The translations under genes and the position numbers were made by a program. Below are positions 1-15,896 of a stretch of 25,000 bases of DNA, in pieces (position 1 is the first letter of the stretch; the number at the start of each line of letters is the position of its first letter). This DNA is from Chrysomallon squamiferum (lineage: Eukaryota > Mollusca > Gastropoda > Neomphalida > Peltospiridae). A model generated the notes under the pieces. It ran no database searches and was not told the origin of the DNA. It saw only the letters and a list, made by a program, of their open reading frames with translations. Location: contig CM022666.1 in NCBI GenBank assembly GCA_012295275.1, positions 3,156,116 to 3,181,115 on the forward strand, given 5' to 3'.

Positions 1-205
1 GCAAACACTAACACAAAAAACCTTCCATCGTCGCGCTTTGATCCCGTGAACCTTCACGTCTCGGTCAAATATTTTCTTTTTAACTTTCTAATCACACTGT
101 AACGATACAACAATATATATATATATACATTTACTTAAACAACACGCTCAAAGACTGGGTGTTTAAGCCGACTGCTTTGTACAATATTATTATTACGAAT
201 GACCC
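1..205. other. No gene seen
   Basis: Mixed-composition sequence with a short AT run near 113-127. A forward frame is open through roughly the first 110 bases, but there is no start codon and no good splice donor, so it is not called. If the minus-strand exon at 206-385 is real, this stretch would be the start of its 3' UTR. No AATAAA is visible on the minus strand here. Confidence 0.5.
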
Positions 206-385
206 TTAAGAGATTCTTAGGAGAGGTTTTCGTTCGACAAGAACAACCCTCAGAGTTTGCAGGCCGTCGACTCTTTTGTCTGCTTTCTCTCTGGGCAACG
301 CTTTCATCTTCTCTGTAACGGCATCGGTCACGTCTTGTTCATCAGGACTTGTGGACCGAGTCTTTAGACGCTCGGTAATCACAGG
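206..385 (-). CDS. Possible terminal coding exon of an unrecognised minus-strand gene
   Basis: On the minus strand, a good acceptor (TTACTTCACAG) at 396-386 is followed by 59 open codons and a TAA at 208-206. The translation begins PVITERLKTR and ends ERKPLLRIS. It is hydrophilic and rich in charged residues (K, R, D, E), with a central stretch DAVTEKMKALPREKADK that could be helical. The composition is close to balanced, richer in GC than the flanks and similar to the proven exons of this window. I do not recognise the family and assign no function. Caution: the same frame also stays open upstream into the GT/AC repeat, so the openness is only weak evidence. Upstream exons would lie at higher coordinates and none is visible. 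It could instead be a GC-richer noncoding segment. Confidence 0.33.
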   Translation of the reverse strand, partial: PVITERLKTRSTSPDEQDVTDAVTEKMKALPREKADKRVDGLQTLRVVLVERKPLLRIS

Positions 386-429
386 CTGTGAAGTAACGTA
401 ATTAAAGACGGTCGTAATTTCGGCTGTTA

Positions 430-431
<2 letters not shown>

Positions 432-489
<58 letters not shown>
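432..489 (+). repeat. (GT)n microsatellite
   Basis: Uninterrupted GT dinucleotide run of about 29 units, just upstream (on the minus strand) of the candidate exon at 206-385. It would be intronic to that exon. Confidence 0.97.
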
Positions 490-491
<2 letters not shown>

Positions 492-583
492 GGAAAGGTT
501 GTGGCTTAATTAAATAGTGTAAAGAAAGTGGATGAAATGTGAAATATATGATTTCGTCTGTCTGTCTGTCTGTGTTTTAAATG

Positions 584-587
<4 letters not shown>

Positions 588-672
<85 letters not shown>
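588..672 (+). repeat. (CT)n microsatellite preceded by (TCTG)n
   Basis: Pure CT run of about 42 units, preceded at 557-573 by a short TCTG tetranucleotide run. The Arg-Glu polypeptide encoded on the minus strand here is only the translation of the repeat. Confidence 0.97.
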
Positions 673-673
<1 letters not shown>

Positions 674-1457
674 TTGAATAAAGAGAAAGATGAATAAAAT
701 ATTTGAAAATCTTTCCGTTTGAATTAACAGTAATAAAATCAGATAGAAAATCTTCTGTTGTTTTTAAATGTTCCAACTCTCTTATTTCCATAGCATTTGT
801 TACTTGTTCGGTCCAACATTGGTTTAAAATTGTATTCTGGTCTCCTTGAGTATTGTATCGTTAAAACCTTGTATTGAAGAATGTGTGTGGCTCTGTCTCT
901 GTCTGTCTGTCTCTCTCTGCTCCGTTTATCTCTCTCTCCATCTATCTGTTTATGTCCATCTCTCTCTATCTCTCTATCTCAACATCTGTCTGTCTGTCTC
1001 TCACTATCCAATTTTGTCTTTCCGTCTGTTTATCGGAACATTTGTCTGTTTTCTCTCTTCCTCAAGATTCAAAAAGATTTCGTCAAATCTTTTCTTTTTC
1101 TTTTGTATCAGTTGGAGGTATAAATCATCGCACATTACCTTTAATTACGTCACATCGTGGATGAAAAAGAAACTGTGTTTCCTTTCACAATCCGGGGGGA
1201 AAAAAAAAAAAAAAAAAAAAAAAAAATAGAATAAAAGTCATGTAATCAAAATAGTCAAAAAACCCTCAAAAAAAAACAAACACAGGAAGTGACGTCTTGT
1301 TTCAGTACACAGGCAGCCATAATTTTCTTCCATCATTTTTAGATGAACATTTTTTTTTTTTTTTTTTGTTTTGAATCAATCGTCTTGTACAATTTCCGGC
1401 TAATTTTCGACAAACGTGAAATTTCTTTACTTTTAAAAGTCATTTCTGCTCTACTTT

Positions 1458-1502
<45 letters not shown>

Positions 1503-1654
1503 CTTAAATTTTTATTCTTGCTCGTTAAGAAAAGAGACATTGAATTCAATAACTATCTCAATAATGAAGAGCTGAGTGCTGCTTAACGAGAAAAAAAAAA
1601 GAGACACGAATTCTATTTCACGCCATGACTTCGCTCACCGATTTGATTATTCTC
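673..1654. repeat. Noncoding: pyrimidine-rich and homopolymer tracts
   Basis: About 890-1,050 is a degenerate CT/TCTG-rich tract. A poly(A) run lies at 1,200-1,226, and poly(T) runs lie near 1,350-1,367 and 1,460-1,497 (about 38 T). A TTACGTCA element is at 1,145-1,152. The open frames are Ser/Leu/Cys-rich translations of the repeats, and I see no exon. Confidence 0.8.
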
Positions 1655-1760
1655 TGGGCTGCTGTTTAACGGTTAAGTCTTTGACATACTTCGTCCCTGC
1701 CAGCTTTCGAGTTCGAGTGCTGCTGGTTAAGTAGACTTTCGGTTTAATGGCAGGATGCTC
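1655..1760 (+). mobile_element. Degenerate tRNA-derived SINE-like segment
   Basis: A stretch near 1,661-1,675 (GCTGTTTAACGGTTAAG) resembles a polymerase III A box. About 45 bases on, GAGTTCGAGTGC at 1,709-1,720 resembles a B box (GGTTCGANTCC). Order and spacing fit the tRNA head of a SINE, but both boxes deviate from consensus, no tail or target-site duplication is clear, and no cloverleaf folds by eye. It is not a functional tRNA gene. Confidence 0.3.
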
Positions 1761-3394
1761 ATAACGACAAGTTATTAATTTAATATTTGATATCTTTTTC
1801 CCGTTCCAGTATGTGCCTGGATGTCTGGATGCGTCTTTTCATGTCTCTAGGTGTTTGTCCTGTGTGTGTGTGTGTATGAATATATATCTATATCTATCTA
1901 TCTCTCTATGTGTCTGTCTACCTACCTACCTACCTATCTATCTATCTGTCTACCTTTCTATCTAAATATGTTAATATTAAAACGACACCTTAAAACATTT
2001 TCCTAGAGCATTTATTAGTCGTAATTTAATTGTTTAATATCAGATTATAATCAAGATTTTATCAATTATCTCTTCGTATACAGAGAGCATCCATAAAAAT
2101 AATCAGTTCACAAATTTACGTTTAAAAAAAAAAAAAAATTTTTTTGCTGATATATACATCTTTATCATTTACAAGTAACCATAAATAGGTCAGTTTTTAA
2201 TCATTTGTGTGCCTCTTTACCATCTTCAAGTATAGTTATTTGCATTTTACAATCAAGCGTTTGGTCGCTAAACAAGAGTCACTGTCACGACAAAAGGTTA
2301 TTAGTGTTCAAGATTTGAAACACTCGTTTCAACACTCAAGCAAGTTATCGTTTAAATATTTGGACAGAATACTTCGAGTGAGCGATGATCTTTACACATT
2401 TTGATCAAATTTAAGCAAGTATGCTTGGGCGAATAACACGACGTACATTTTTTTTTTTTTTTTTTTTTTTTGGGGGGAGGTTATCAATCTCATTATCCTG
2501 AATACTTCGAGCCAACGTGAAAGACACATCAAATTTGACTTTTCGTGCAACTGATTCCATTGGAAAACGAAAGACTTGTGCCAAAACAGTCAGCGGACGA
2601 ATTGATCAGCGCTAACGATTTCGAGTCTTTCACTTGCCGCTCTCCGTCGCCAATTTGCCAGAATGGTATAGATAATCTGTTAATGCGCAGCCTGCTTTCT
2701 TGAATTAACCTTTCAATCTGTCAACGAGAGGAGAATTTCGCTTGCGACGCCCGAACGATTTGCAACAGAAGAGCTCTAACATTTTTTTTTTTTTTTTTTT
2801 TTTTTTAACGCAAACGTTGTACACTTGTTGGCCAAAATGTTAATGACGCTTCTGTGGTCATACATCACACACTCTCTCTCTCGCTCTCGCGCGCACACAA
2901 AACCGCATTTTTCTCTGCGCCTTCAAGCGAAGACCTTTTTTCTATCCCTCTCTCTCTCTCTACTCTCTCAGCTCTTTTGTTTTTCTCTACTAGAGCTGGC
3001 TCGGTTTCGCGTGTTCGAATGAAAGCGACCGTTCACATGTAAATCGATGTAAACGGAGTCTGATGGGCTCTTTTAGCGACGAGAATGTCGAATCGCTGGG
3101 AGCCGCGATTAAAGAGAATTTGTCGCTGGAATTCGGGCAGGGAAGCGGAGAGAGAGAGAGAGAATAATACAATCGGCGTGTTTTCTCCAATAAAAAAAAA
3201 TCGCCAGTTGACGTAAATGTAGTAGTAGTTAAGAAAAAAAAAAAAAAAAAAAACGAAACGAAGAACGAGCGACATTTTCGTTTTTCGGCCAATTCGCCTT
3301 TCCTGTGGACAACGTGCTGTTTGACAGATTGGTGTGATAATTCAATCGGTTTTCGAGCATATTTTCCGATGTCGATTCGGTTTTGTTTCTGTGC
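1761..3394. other. Noncoding upstream region with microsatellites
   Basis: Contains a GT run and a TATC/TACC/TCTG compound array at about 1,861-1,965, poly(T) at 2,450-2,471 and 2,781-2,806, CT-rich stretches at 2,870-2,885 and 2,947-2,970, a short GA run at 3,149-3,166 and poly(A) at 3,233-3,253. The unique blocks 2,490-2,770 and 2,990-3,400 are richer in GC and CpG than the surroundings and may be the distal promoter of the gene at 4,215. A perfect 7-base stem with a 4-base loop (TTGAAAC/GTTTCAA) lies at 2,315-2,332. No coding exon is supported. Confidence 0.6.
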
Positions 3395-3402
3395 TATAAA
3401 TA
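3395..3402 (+). promoter_or_regulatory. Candidate TATA box (TATAAATA)
   Basis: TATAAATA lies in a CpG-containing unique block about 800 bases upstream of the first coding exon, which begins right after a splice acceptor and so needs an upstream 5' UTR exon. Transcription would begin near 3,425-3,430. A possible donor for the leader exon is the G|GTATCG near 3,550, but it is weak. AT-rich DNA produces TATA-like words by chance, so this is tentative. Confidence 0.25.
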
Positions 3403-4210
3403 TGTCTGACGAGCGCAGACCGTTGGGAATTCTGAGACCCGTTTTAAAAGTGCGATGCGGAGAAGATTAAATGCAATTCGAGATTTTTGGTATTTTTGTC
3501 GAGACATCGTGCAGTGTAATCGAGAACTTATCGGCAGAAATAATTATTTGGGTATCGTTTATGCTGTGACGTACTGTAACCCCGGAAACGAAACGTCTTG
3601 TATGATGTATATTTTATCCTGTGTTTTGTGACTGTATTAGTAAATGTTTTATAGTTATATGTAACTGTTATATATGCAGATACACACACAAACGCACACA
3701 CACGCACACATACACTGCAAAACATGTATTAATTATTATGGATCGTACATAATTGTTATCTGTCACTGTTCTCATTACCTTTCGCGGAGTAGAAGACAAT
3801 AATCATAGCTGAAAGAAATTAGATAGATAGATCGATAGATCGATAAATAGACAGATAGACAAGCAGATTTAGAACAGACGCAGAGAGAATTAAAGAGCGA
3901 GATTTTGAGCGACAAGTGATAGAGAAAAAAAAAACACGTAGACAGACAGACAGAAAAACAGAGAGATGAGGGAAAGATAACACACACTTATACATACACA
4001 CCCATGCACGCATACACACACACACACATACACATGCACACAAGCACATTTACATACAACAAATCTACAAATATCAGTTTGCACTTATAGTGTTGTATCT
4101 TAATATGTTAACAATCTAATGATCTCAGATATATTCACTGATTTGATATTCTGGATTTTTCTACCTGTAGTTACTAAGTGTAAATTGTTTTTGTTTTTTT
4201 TTCGTTTCAG
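3403..4210. other. Probable 5' leader exon and leader intron, with microsatellites
   Basis: Holds CA runs near 3,680-3,710 and 3,982-4,045, a GATA/GATC array at 3,825-3,862 and a CAGA run at 3,940-3,955. The last bases, TTTTTTTTCGTTTCAG at 4,195-4,210, form a strong polypyrimidine tract and acceptor for the first coding exon. The exact leader exon cannot be fixed from sequence alone. Confidence 0.5.
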
Positions 4211-4214
4211 AAAG

Positions 4215-9318
<5,104 letters not shown>

Positions 9319-9516
9319 CATAATGTTACTCCAGAAACTTTGTTATTATAAATTTCTTGCTCCAGAACTAACACATAATAATTTTGAATAGATAATGATT
9401 ATGGAAATGACATTTAGTTTGAGATAATGGATTTCGTTTCTAAATGTCAGTGACGAAAAAAACCCGTACCAGTGAGAATTAGAAAAGAAAAAAAAAACTT
9501 TCTTAAATTAAAAAAT

Positions 9517-9560
<44 letters not shown>

Positions 9561-9697
9561 TATATATATATATATTGATTGCCATTCGTTGAGGGAATTT
9601 ATAATATAATGTTGAATAAGGAACAAAGAAAAAATATTTCAGAAGGTTTTTAGAACGAACTGTATTTTTGGAAATGTTTAAAATACCAGTAATGTAT

Positions 9698-9724
<27 letters not shown>

Positions 9725-9732
<8 letters not shown>

Positions 9733-9780
9733 GATGACAGAATTGGTATAACATGAAATGAGGTCACAACAAAATGGCGG
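9725..9780 (+). promoter_or_regulatory. TATAAAAGG and YY1-type CAAAATGGCGG
   Basis: TATAAAAGG at 9,725-9,733 is followed 37 bases on by CAAAATGGCGG at 9,770-9,780, a strong match to the YY1 core that often lies just downstream of a start site. The TATA word sits at the edge of a TA microsatellite, and the ATG in the YY1 site opens only six codons, so function is uncertain. Confidence 0.2.
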
Positions 9781-10341
9781 ACCGTTTGGAATAACAAAAT
9801 ACGAAACAGAAAACAAAATTTATAATTGTAGAGGACGCTATGGGGCTTCTTTATAATCACGCTAATTACAGAACACAAACAAAATGGTTTGCAGACGTTA
9901 ATGGAATCCTTGCATACTGAAGTGAGCGGTTTAAAATCTAAATGATGTTTTTCGAAATCACAAATCAGAAACCGACAAAAAGAACCGATGTTGTTAAAGG
10001 GGATCGTTCGATAAATGATTCAAAAGGTTAAAAGAGATTGTTTCGAAGTCGTAAAATTAAAAGCAAGTCAGGTAAAATGGTTGCAGATGTTAAAGGGAAA
10101 GTTCACAAAACACACAAGAAAACGCAGAATGGTTGTAAATATTAAACGAGTTGATCAAAAGCGTAAGATTGAAAAGTGCAACTGCAAAATACTGAAGATA
10201 ATATTTGGACTCTTCAAAATAATAAATCGGGGGGGAAAAAAAGTTGATAACGTTATGGTTATTGTTCCAAAATCAAAAAAAAAACAGGAACTGAAGACAG
10301 CAAAAAGGAATGAAAAAGAAATACTGCATGTCGAATTACTG

Positions 10342-10357
10342 AATAAAATTGAATAAA
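10342..10357 (+). terminator. Tandem AATAAA polyadenylation signals
   Basis: AATAAA at 10,342-10,347 and 10,352-10,357 is followed by TG/T-rich sequence (TGTTGTAAATGGTTTTC). This is a plausible cleavage site for the gene ending at 9,318, giving a 3' UTR of about 1.05 kb. Another AATAAA at 11,521-11,526 would give about 2.2 kb. Confidence 0.3.
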
Positions 10358-11205
10358 ATGAAGAATGTTGTAAATGGTTTTCTTCAAAGCTTGGAATAGA
10401 ACTGAGAGGAATGATACGTGAGACAATATAGACAAAAAGGATGTACTGATGTCTCAAGAGTTTGACCTTCGTCGATACCAGCTGTTGTTTTCGTATTCAG
10501 AACAATGAGCGAGAGATTTCTATATTTGTATTTACGTTATGTGTAACAAATACACAATGATTTATTGTTCGTGTCGGAAATTAAATTCAAAATCTGTCAC
10601 ATGAATCGTTGATGATGAATTGTACAGTTTCTTGAATCTGTTCTATTACTGGCGGTGTCTGTTACAAAACATGTGTATGTTGTTTTTGTTTTTGTTTTTT
10701 GTTTTTTTAACGAAAGAGAAGTCATTTCTGTACAAACAAAGACTAAAGACTGAAACAAAAAAGAAGAAATATTTCAAAGATATCAGTCAGTCTGGTCAAA
10801 GAACTGGAAATGATTAAAGAAACAAGCAGGATGGAAAAACTGAAAAAAAAAAAATAAAATAAAATAAAATAAATTCTTAACGTTGTCAAGTTTGGTGATA
10901 GCAGAAATCGTGTATTACTTCGTGAGTTGATCACCAAGAAGAAAATGGAAATGATTGGACATGGAAAACGATAAAAAAAATTAAAAAAATTAAAAAGAAG
11001 ATAACTCTACAGCATTATCCGAAATTCATGTTACAGAATCTGCAACGACGTCAGCGCTACAAGAGCAAGGATAACACTGAACAACAACAGCTGCAAAATA
11101 AGAATAATTTCTGCATTTTATTTCAGGTTTTATGACATGATGGCCTTTGCAAAACTCTGCAAGAAGAAAACAGTTTTCACTTCACAGGACTTGGACGTTT
11201 ATTCC

Positions 11206-11315
11206 TACGTCACAGAACCAATCAGTCATCAGCAATTTTCAGAAAAAAAACTTTTTTTTTTTTTTAATACGACGAAATTCTTTTGTATAACCAATCACTC
11301 TCGGTCGCCATTTTG
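11206..11315 (+). promoter_or_regulatory. Promoter-like cluster: CRE half, two CCAAT boxes, YY1 site
   Basis: TACGTCA at 11,206-11,212, CCAATCAG at 11,218-11,225, CCAATCA at 11,291-11,297 and GCCATTTTG at 11,307-11,315 occur within 110 bases and in a promoter-like order. A 27-codon frame (11,339-11,422, starting MKEGRSEEF) begins just downstream, too short to call. An 8-9 base poly(A)/poly(T) pair separates the two CCAAT boxes. Confidence 0.3.
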
Positions 11316-11530
11316 TTAGTGTTTTTTGGTGCTGTTTTATGAAAGAAGGAAGATCAGAGGAATTTGTTACAGAAACAGGAACATTTTCGGAAGAGCTTAA
11401 ACTGCGAATGATAAAAAAGTGAAAGAATCGAAATATGTCATTCCAAACAAACATGTGTTATTATCACACGTTGTGAAAAGAAACCTGATGAAAATTGTCG
11501 AATATTTTTCCGAGGTGAAGAATAAACAAT

Positions 11531-12847
11531 AATGAAAATTATTCAAGGTGATTCATGACCATATTATTTTTTTTTTTTTTTTTTTTTTTTTTTATCAAAA
11601 TAAGCTTTCAGTTTTATATTTGATGACTATTGTCTTTAAAATTATCAAGAAAAGGAAATTATTGTGGGGTGTTTTTTGGGGTCTAATTGGTAAAATCTAC
11701 AACTTATATGATGGTTATTTCCATTTTTAAAGAATGTTATATCAAAATAATTTCTTTTATGAATTGAAGAAAGTAACAAATTTACGTCAAAGGGAATATC
11801 TGATTGGTATAATGAAGAAATTGTATTTAAATGTATAATTTAACAAAATACAATTTCTTAGTTTCATCATTCTTGAGTTTTTGAAAAAAAAGAAAAAAAA
11901 ATTAATAAATTTATCTCAAAGCTCATAAAATATAATTGCATAATTTGTTTTACTGTAGATGATTATTTAGATATTAGACATTAACTATGATTATGTGCAT
12001 GTAGTCAAGACAAAATCACAGACTATATTAATTTTTTAAACATTTTTAATGAATTTTTATAACAAAAGGTTAAGGCTTAGATATTTTTTAGATAAACTAT
12101 GGTTGAAAATCTACAGAAAAAGTCGTAGCAAATATTATGAATTTTAAAAATATGTAGAAAAAAAAGTCTAAGAACTGTGTACTCTAACTGAAACCAAGGT
12201 CCAGAAATTTTCCTTTACATTAAAGCAAAGGAAAAAAAAGAAAAAAGAAAAATTCAGAAATCTAACACTGGATTATGTTAACTATCAACAGTTTTTAATA
12301 CATTTTTAAACTGTGCTTATTACACGTTTGAAGACAAACAGAACGGCTGCTCTGCTTATTATTATTATTATTTGCTGAATATAAAATGAAGTGTAGACTA
12401 TATATTAAATATAGAGAGTGTTAAATGCAAGGAGAAATAATCAAATATATCTTATGCATTCCAGTATAACTTTTTTTTTTTCTTTTTAAATATTTTTCTC
12501 ATATTTGTATATGTATGTATGTATATATATGATATTTGAAGATGTTTGTTTTGACATATAATGTTTGTATAATATATTTTGTTTTGACATATAACATTTG
12601 TAATGTATATTTTATTTTGCTGTTACAGTATTTTCTGTAATAATTATCTCTAAAAATACGACTGTGACCTTTACAGTATTCGCTGATATTAATAAATATC
12701 CCAGGGGGTTTAGAGACTAAGATAATGAGGTGAAAAACAAACGGAACTAAATAGATGGACAGACAGATAGATAGAGAGATAAATAAATAAATAAATAAAT
12801 ACAGTTTGTAAATATAACAATTTGTAAATAAAACAATTATAAATTTC

Positions 12848-12880
<33 letters not shown>

Positions 12881-13247
12881 AGTAAAACAGATAAAAATTA
12901 TAAAAACAAAAAATTAAATAAATTTTTTAAAAATATATAAAAGTTAAAAAAAAAATGTATAAATTTATAATTAATGAAATGAATAAAAAATTAATATAAT
13001 CAAAACAAATAATGAACAGTTAATTTTGTTATGGTAACAATATTTCTATTTTTATTATTATTATTTATTTTATTAATTCTAATAGGGTTATGTCACAGTT
13101 AACTATATATTTAGAAATAGTATCAGCATTATCAAGTTGAACACTTCAACAGGGTAGAGCTATTAGAGCTGTCTTCCATGATGCAGTAATTCATTTAATT
13201 TTCTTTTTCTTTCTTTCATTCATTCCTACTTTCTTTCTTTCTTCTTT
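11531..13247. other. AT-rich noncoding sequence
   Basis: No exon is supported. Contents: poly(T) at 11,569-11,593; a stem-loop with 9-base arms (TTTTCCTTT/AAAGGAAAA) at 12,208-12,235; GTAT and AT runs near 12,510-12,530; a GATA/AAAT run at 12,764-12,800; AT at 12,860-12,876; CTTT units at 13,200-13,245. Confidence 0.7.
12546..12612 (+). repeat. 33-bp tandem duplication
   Basis: GTTTTGACATATA occurs at 12,548-12,560 and again at 12,581-12,593, and the bases after each copy are similar (ATGTTTGTATAATATATTT versus ACATTTGTAATGTATATTT). Two diverged units. Confidence 0.7.
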
Positions 13248-13441
13248 AATTTTTCTCGTCTTTCTTTGGTTCTACATATGCCACTTCATATTTCGGCTCC
13301 AAAGGGTAGCTTGTAATCGTTTAATATAAAGCTAAATTTATTACGTCATTATTGTGTATTGTATGACGTAGTATACGAAATATATTGTACCTTCTGTGAA
13401 TATATATTTTCATTATTGTCCTTATTATTATCACTTTTATT
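13248..13441 (+). mobile_element. Dispersed repeat, copy B
   Basis: The inverted partner of 7,933-8,151. It shares 73 identical bases at 13,329-13,401 and diverged flanks from 13,248 to about 13,430. The palindromic TACGTCAT/ATGACGTA pair is at 13,342-13,349 and 13,363-13,370. The element runs into a long (ATT)n array, consistent with a trinucleotide tail. Type unknown: SINE, truncated LINE 3' end, or other. Confidence 0.75.
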
Positions 13442-13445
13442 ATTA

Positions 13446-13502
<57 letters not shown>

Positions 13503-13562
13503 TATTATTATTATTGTTATAATTATTATATCATCATTGTTATTATTATTATTGTTATTATT
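13442..13562 (+). repeat. (ATT)n array, probable tail of repeat copy B
   Basis: Mostly pure ATT to about 13,520, with GTT and ATC interruptions after. The poly-Tyr and poly-Ile frames here are repeat translations. Confidence 0.93.
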
Positions 13563-15145
13563 AAATTTGCAGAACATATTTATTTTTTATTGAAGTACAT
13601 GAAAGTTTCGTAAATATTAGGCATAAATGTCTATTCAGTTAAATTTTTACGCAACGAATATTTTGTCTTTTGTCATTTGTATTTTGGATCGTTTATATAC
13701 CGTTGTTGTTACAAAATTGTTACTGTTGATGAATTAACGAAATTAAACATTTTAATATTTCTCAAACAGGCGCCCTCATTTTGCATTCTTCAAAATATGA
13801 CTAGCTATATGACTTTAGATCTTATATATATACATATATATTATATATAGTATAGTGCAAAGGTGTTAAAAGAAGATGCGTTTTGTAGTAATACATCGAT
13901 TGCAAAGCACCATACAAAATACAGAGACAAATAAGATGACATTGAAATTCAGATAAACACAGCCCCATATACACGTCAAAACTTATATTGTGGCAACATC
14001 AATAGCAACAGGAACGGCGACGTCAATTAATGCTACATTCTGGACTTTGTAAAATATATTTTATTTAATCTGCTACGTAAATGAACAGGAACATGATTAG
14101 AACCAGCGGCAAAGATGCTATTGAAAAAAAATGAAAATTAAAAAATTAAAAATACGACACTGATAGCACATCATTAGTAACAACAATAACAACAACAACA
14201 ACAACAACAACAACAGTGATGATGTTGATAATAGTAGCAGTTAGAACAGCAACAGTGTACTTTTGCACTTGTATATATATACACACATTCTTACAAAGAC
14301 AGATATACATACAATGACCAACGGCATTTCTTGAATGTCCACATATCTGACCAGCTTTTCGTACTTTAACAATGATAATTAATGATAATAATACAGGAAA
14401 AAAAAAAAAAAAAGAAAGGATAATTTATATCTTCTAATTAGAAATCATCAGTTATAAATAGTTTGTCCTTAACAATAGTTGTGACGTAATAAGCACGATC
14501 GTTATCGAAACACGCCTGAACTGATGAATGTCATTTTCATTCAGAAATGTCGAACTACGTAATCTTAATCATTAATTTCATAAACCGTCAACACTCAGAA
14601 ATATATATATATATATTACAGGGCATATTCAGGCGCACACATGCATTTAAATAAGCATGCACACACATACGACACACGCGTACACTATTATACAAAAAAC
14701 AACAACAACAACTGTAAAATCATTAGGAGAAGATAATCATTTACACATAACAAATTCCACAGCACATGCGCATTCGATTGCCATATTTGTACTTCCGCTT
14801 CGCCCGAGCGCGCGCGCTGCCTTGTATATTCTGTGATATTTGTGCCATTCCTTCTAGATCATTCGTTTTGTTGTTTTTTCTTTCTTCCTTTTTTCTTGTT
14901 TTCTTTCCATCCTCTGCTTTTTTGTATCTTTATTAATGTTAATTATAAATGTCTGTGGTTATTTTTTTGGCTTCAAATAATGTCCTGTAGCTATTTTTGT
15001 TTTTAAAATTGTTATACACTTGTTGACAATCGAGCAATGTTCGGAAATTTTCGGTTGTGTCTGGCGAAATAATTTGGTTTTTTGGTTTTGTTTTTATTCA
15101 TTTTAATCTATTTTTCGCTGCTTGTCTTGTTTCAAATTAGAATTC

Positions 15146-15184
<39 letters not shown>

Positions 15185-15720
15185 TCAGCATTTAATCGTC
15201 ATGTACATAGTATAACCAGTTCATATTCGTCCCATTTCGATTCATTCCGGTACCGTTCGTAACAATTCGTAATCGTTCGTCCGTTTACTCGTTTAATCTC
15301 GTAATGAAGATAGCGAAGTTACTTAAACATTCATGATTATTTTGTTTATCTAAATACTTTACCAAGTTTAATGTGACAGATATTTTTTAGTAATTACATG
15401 AAATTTAATCACATTTTCACTGGATACATTTCAAATTTGTACCATATTTTGGAGTCTATTCGAATAAAATATAAATGAAATCATTATTATTATTTTTCAC
15501 CCGAATAAAACTCGCTTGCTATAAATTTAAATTTTGGTTTAACCATCATTTTTCTATTGTTTTTTAACGAGATTGTTATTTACGATTGTCATTGGCATAT
15601 TAAAGTTGCTTGCTTAATCTGATGTATATAAAATTATATATATCACAATGACATGAAAATAATAAAATTATATCACTGGTATTGTGTTTTGTTTTCTGTA
15701 TTTATTTACCTGTTATTCTT
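13563..15720. other. AT-rich noncoding sequence
   Basis: No exon is supported. Contents: ACA units at 14,177-14,214, an (ATT)n run at 15,146-15,183, AT runs near 13,826-13,850 and 14,600-14,617, and poly(A) at 14,398-14,413. From 15,215 to 15,300 the word TTCG recurs in ATTCGT/GTTCGT forms. A TGACGTA element is at 14,482-14,488. Confidence 0.65.
14764..14822. promoter_or_regulatory. Short CpG-rich promoter-like island
   Basis: ACATGCGCATTCG resembles an NRF1 half-site, ACTTCCGCTT an ETS site in reverse, and CGAGCGCGCGCGC is CpG-rich, all within 60 bases of otherwise AT-rich DNA. ETS orientation would suggest minus-strand transcription, but no gene is visible on either side. Confidence 0.25.
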
Positions 15721-15801
15721 TCTCTCTGTCTGTCTCTCTCTCTCTCTCTGGCTGTCTGTATATCATTCCTTCTCTCTGTCTGTGTCTGTCTGTCTGTCTG
15801 A

Positions 15802-15896
<95 letters not shown>
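15721..15896 (+). repeat. TCTG-rich stretch and (CT)n microsatellite
   Basis: Degenerate TCTG/CT from 15,721, then a pure CT run at about 15,805-15,895. Confidence 0.96.

Larger units (their letters stand above)
9319..11530 (+). other. A-rich region, candidate 3' UTR of the TSR-LDLa gene
   Basis: After the stop codon the plus strand is markedly A/G-rich for over 2 kb, unlike the T-rich flanks, which may indicate transcribed UTR. It contains AT runs at 9,522-9,552, 9,561-9,574 and 9,703-9,728. AATAAA signals occur at 10,342, 10,352 and 11,521. A Lys-rich open frame at 10,015-10,356 is judged noncoding. Promoter-like words at 9,725-9,780 and 11,206-11,315 argue for an alternative reading as intergenic DNA. 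Confidence 0.35.

Noticed and set aside
2990-3292. 100-codon minus-strand frame near the putative promoter
   Set aside because: Made largely of poly-Phe, poly-Thr and Ser-Leu from homopolymer and GA runs; no domain or splice support.
10015-10356. 113-codon Lys-rich open frame (starts MIQKVKRDCFEV)
   Set aside because: Composition follows the A-rich strand skew. It has no recognisable domain, no promoter or splice context, and its end overlaps AATAAA signals. More likely UTR or intergenic than a gene.
13761-13860. Open stretch after an acceptor-like CTCAAACAG at 13,761-13,769
   Set aside because: No start codon context, soon becomes a translated AT repeat and ends at a stop; no donor.
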